A DNA stretch of 8,466 bases, from NCBI GenBank assembly GCA_945787305.1, contig CALZIH010000111.1:1-8466 (forward strand), read 5' to 3'. The position numbers and the translations under genes are program-made. This DNA comes from an uncultured Desulfobulbaceae bacterium (lineage in GTDB: Bacteria > Desulfobacterota > Desulfobulbia > Desulfobulbales > Desulfobulbaceae). Below the pieces are notes generated by a model, which was given only the letters and a program-made list of their open reading frames with translations, made no database searches and was not told where the DNA came from. Positions 6,772 to 8,466 of the stretch are shown here, one piece after another (positions within the stretch are counted from its first letter, which is position 1; every line of letters begins with the position of its first letter).

Positions 6772-8459
6772 TGGATAAACCACAGGTCGGCCACAGGCTG
6801 GTTGCCCTGAATTGTCGATATACGCACTCCTGTCTTGCCCTGTTTTATCTGCGGAATGCTGTGGAGCAGAATCTACCGATAGTGTCGGTGGAGTTGCTCC
6901 AGTTGACCATCAACGATCCCTATTATCAAACGTTGCTTCGAATTTCGGCTGGAAATCCTGGAGTACTGTTTTTTTCAGCCTATATCTGGAATGGCCGTTA
7001 CCTGCGCAGGCTGTTGCAGGATCTTGCCCGCCTGTGTCCGGGAAAACCCATGGTTATCGGTGGACCACAGGCTGAATTTCTCGGTCCTCTTCCCGATGAA
7101 TGTACTCTGGTCCTCGGCGAAATTGAGGGTCTTGCCCCAAGTTTTTACCAGGATCTTATCCTTGGTGAGCTGAAACCATTGTATGTTGCGGAGCCGAAAG
7201 CGGAGTTTTCTTTTCCTTATCACCAGCAGGATTTTACGAGTCATCTGCAAAACCGGCAGATTCTCTATGAAACATCCCGCGGTTGTCCCTTCACGTGTTC
7301 CTACTGTTTGTCTGCCTCCTCCACGCGGGTAATGCGTAAAGAGCTCCATGTAGTTGAGCAGGAACTGCAACAAATTCTTGCAGCCAAGCCGCCCCTGGTC
7401 AAGCTTGTTGATCGCACTTTTAATGATTCTCCTGAACGAGCCCTGGCTATCTGGAAGTTTCTTGCCGAGTGTAGGATGCAGACGCGGTTTCATTTTGAGG
7501 TTGCGCCGGACCGGTTCACACCGGAAATACTCGATTTCCTTGCTACGGTTCAGCCAGGGCTTTTTCAATTTGAAATTGGCATCCAGTCGACCAATGCTAC
7601 AACGTTGGCTGCGGTCAATCGAAAAATGGATGTTGAGCGCGCCCTTGCCGCAATTGGTCGTCTGGCCGAACAAGGCAATATTCATCTCCATGTGGATCTC
7701 ATTCTTGGTCTTCCCGAAGATAATTTGCAGAGCTTTGCCGATTCCTTTCGCCATGTCTTCAGCTGCCGTCCCCATTATATTCAGATGGGCCTACTCAAGG
7801 TGCTTCCGGGAACACCCATTGCCAAAGAGGTTGAAACCCATGGCCTGCTCGTTTGTCATGAACCGCCCTTTGAAGTCCTGTCGACCAACACCATGGATCG
7901 AGAAGAACTGGCCGAACTCTACCTCTTTGGCGAATGTGTAGAGCGGTTTTATAATAACCGCTACTTCCCGTCATTGTATCAGCACATGGTAAAAAATGGA
8001 GAGGATCCCTTTGCTTTTTTTATGGGCCTGCTTACCTTGTGTATTGAAAGAGATTTTTTTCAGCGGGCCGCCACTCAGGAGCTCATGACGGAGCTACTGC
8101 TTGAATATACCTCCGGTCGTGCAGATGCGGATCTCTTGCGGGAGTTGTTCTGTTATGACTGGCTGCGTTGCGGGCATCGTTTTCTGCCGGGCTGTCTTGC
8201 CGTAACCTCTATTGCCGATGTACGAACCAAGCTGCGCAAATCCATGCCGCAGGAACTGCCGCCCCTATACTCGTCGGCTGAGCGCAATCGCTTTTTTAAG
8301 CAGGGGATATTTAACTGGTTTTCCGTCGCTGCCTTGGAAAAACTTGGCTTGCAGGCGGAGAAAGGCTCAGCGGTTTGTTTCCTGGTTGAAAGTGAACCTG
8401 GCCTGCAGGGATGGAGACAGGCGGTGGTTCTGCCGGCATCAACCAGGGAAATACCTTGA
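6771..8459 (+). CDS. B12-binding-domain radical SAM protein with DUF4080-like C-terminus
   Basis: The 562 residues have the layout of cobalamin-type radical SAM proteins. The N-terminal Rossmann-like domain (about 7-140) begins LNCRYTHSCLAL, a typical family opening, and contains VIGGPQAEF (95-103) and LGEIEG (115-120). The radical SAM core (about 160-380) carries the 4Fe-4S motif CPFTCSYC (C172, C176, C179), an SAM-binding GGE-equivalent region not clearly seen, and strands such as FQFEIGIQS (265-273) and VDLILGLPED (308-317). The region from about 385 to the end resembles DUF4080 in position and length. No DxHxxG cobalamin His motif is visible, so B12 may bind base-off without a protein His, or the domain may no longer bind it. 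Substrate is unknown. Most relatives are uncharacterised, with methylation or other C-C or C-S chemistry possible. The ATG at 6771 shares its A with the ettA stop. A TTG one codon earlier (6768) is less likely. The nearest Shine-Dalgarno-like CGGAG (6751-6755) is 15 nt away, so coupling to ettA translation is likely. Confidence 0.85.
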   Translation: MDKPQVGHRLVALNCRYTHSCLALFYLRNAVEQNLPIVSVELLQLTINDPYYQTLLRISAGNPGVLFFSAYIWNGRYLRRLLQDLARLCPGKPMVIGGPQAEFLGPLPDECTLVLGEIEGLAPSFYQDLILGELKPLYVAEPKAEFSFPYHQQDFTSHLQNRQILYETSRGCPFTCSYCLSASSTRVMRKELHVVEQELQQILAAKPPLVKLVDRTFNDSPERALAIWKFLAECRMQTRFHFEVAPDRFTPEILDFLATVQPGLFQFEIGIQSTNATTLAAVNRKMDVERALAAIGRLAEQGNIHLHVDLILGLPEDNLQSFADSFRHVFSCRPHYIQMGLLKVLPGTPIAKEVETHGLLVCHEPPFEVLSTNTMDREELAELYLFGECVERFYNNRYFPSLYQHMVKNGEDPFAFFMGLLTLCIERDFFQRAATQELMTELLLEYTSGRADADLLRELFCYDWLRCGHRFLPGCLAVTSIADVRTKLRKSMPQELPPLYSSAERNRFFKQGIFNWFSVAALEKLGLQAEKGSAVCFLVESEPGLQGWRQAVVLPASTREIP

Positions 8460-8466
8460 CAGTCTA

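Noticed and set aside
6975..7775. Minus-strand 266-codon frame inside the radical SAM gene
   Set aside because: It is antisense to the CxxxCxxC core and adjoining conserved strands. It shows no domain and no start context of its own, so it is a shadow.
7354..7941. Plus-strand 195-codon frame inside the radical SAM gene
   Set aside because: It is an alternative frame of a gene with strong family similarity. The Arg/Ser/Trp-rich translation is typical of a shifted frame.

Overview
The window comes from a Gram-negative bacterium. It encodes an outer-membrane exopolysaccharide porin, a periplasmic polysaccharide deacetylase and the translation factor EttA. A B12-dependent-type radical SAM protein with a DUF4080-like C-terminus is common in anaerobes. 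Together with moderate GC, this fits a Desulfobacterota-like (Desulfobulbales-like) anaerobe, but that placement is a low-confidence inference from gene content and style, not from a database search. Coding density is very high and the only real non-coding stretch is 4831-5085. I saw no tRNA, rRNA, CRISPR array, insertion sequence or attachment site.

Left arm (minus strand, 4830 down to 1): part of a poly-beta-1,6-N-acetylglucosamine (PNAG/PGA) operon. PgaA, a TPR plus beta-barrel export porin, overlaps pgaB by 14 bp. PgaB is a de-N-acetylase followed by a GHL13-type C-terminal domain. Two bases after the pgaB stop, a second PgaB-related gene begins. It encodes only the GHL13 glycoside-hydrolase part behind its own signal peptide and runs off the left edge. 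The GHL13 domain inside PgaB is shortened and has lost the family's signature motifs, while the stand-alone copy keeps those that fall inside the window. This looks like duplication followed by division of labour: one protein deacetylates and carries a pseudo-hydrolase domain, the other probably binds or cleaves the polymer. The synthase genes pgaC and pgaD are not in the window and would be expected beyond the left edge or elsewhere.

Middle (4831-5085): a 255-bp divergent intergenic region holding a plausible extended -10 promoter and a good Shine-Dalgarno for the rightward genes, a perfect 5-bp inverted repeat (CGTCA/TGACG) nearer the pga side, and only a weakly placed ribosome-binding site for pgaA.

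Right arm (plus strand, 5086 to 8459): ettA, an ABC-F ATPase that gates the ribosome's first elongation steps according to energy state, overlaps (TGATG) a radical SAM protein with an N-terminal B12-binding-like domain and a DUF4080-like C-terminus. The overlap predicts co-transcription and translational coupling. The two arms are divergently transcribed and have no obvious shared pathway.
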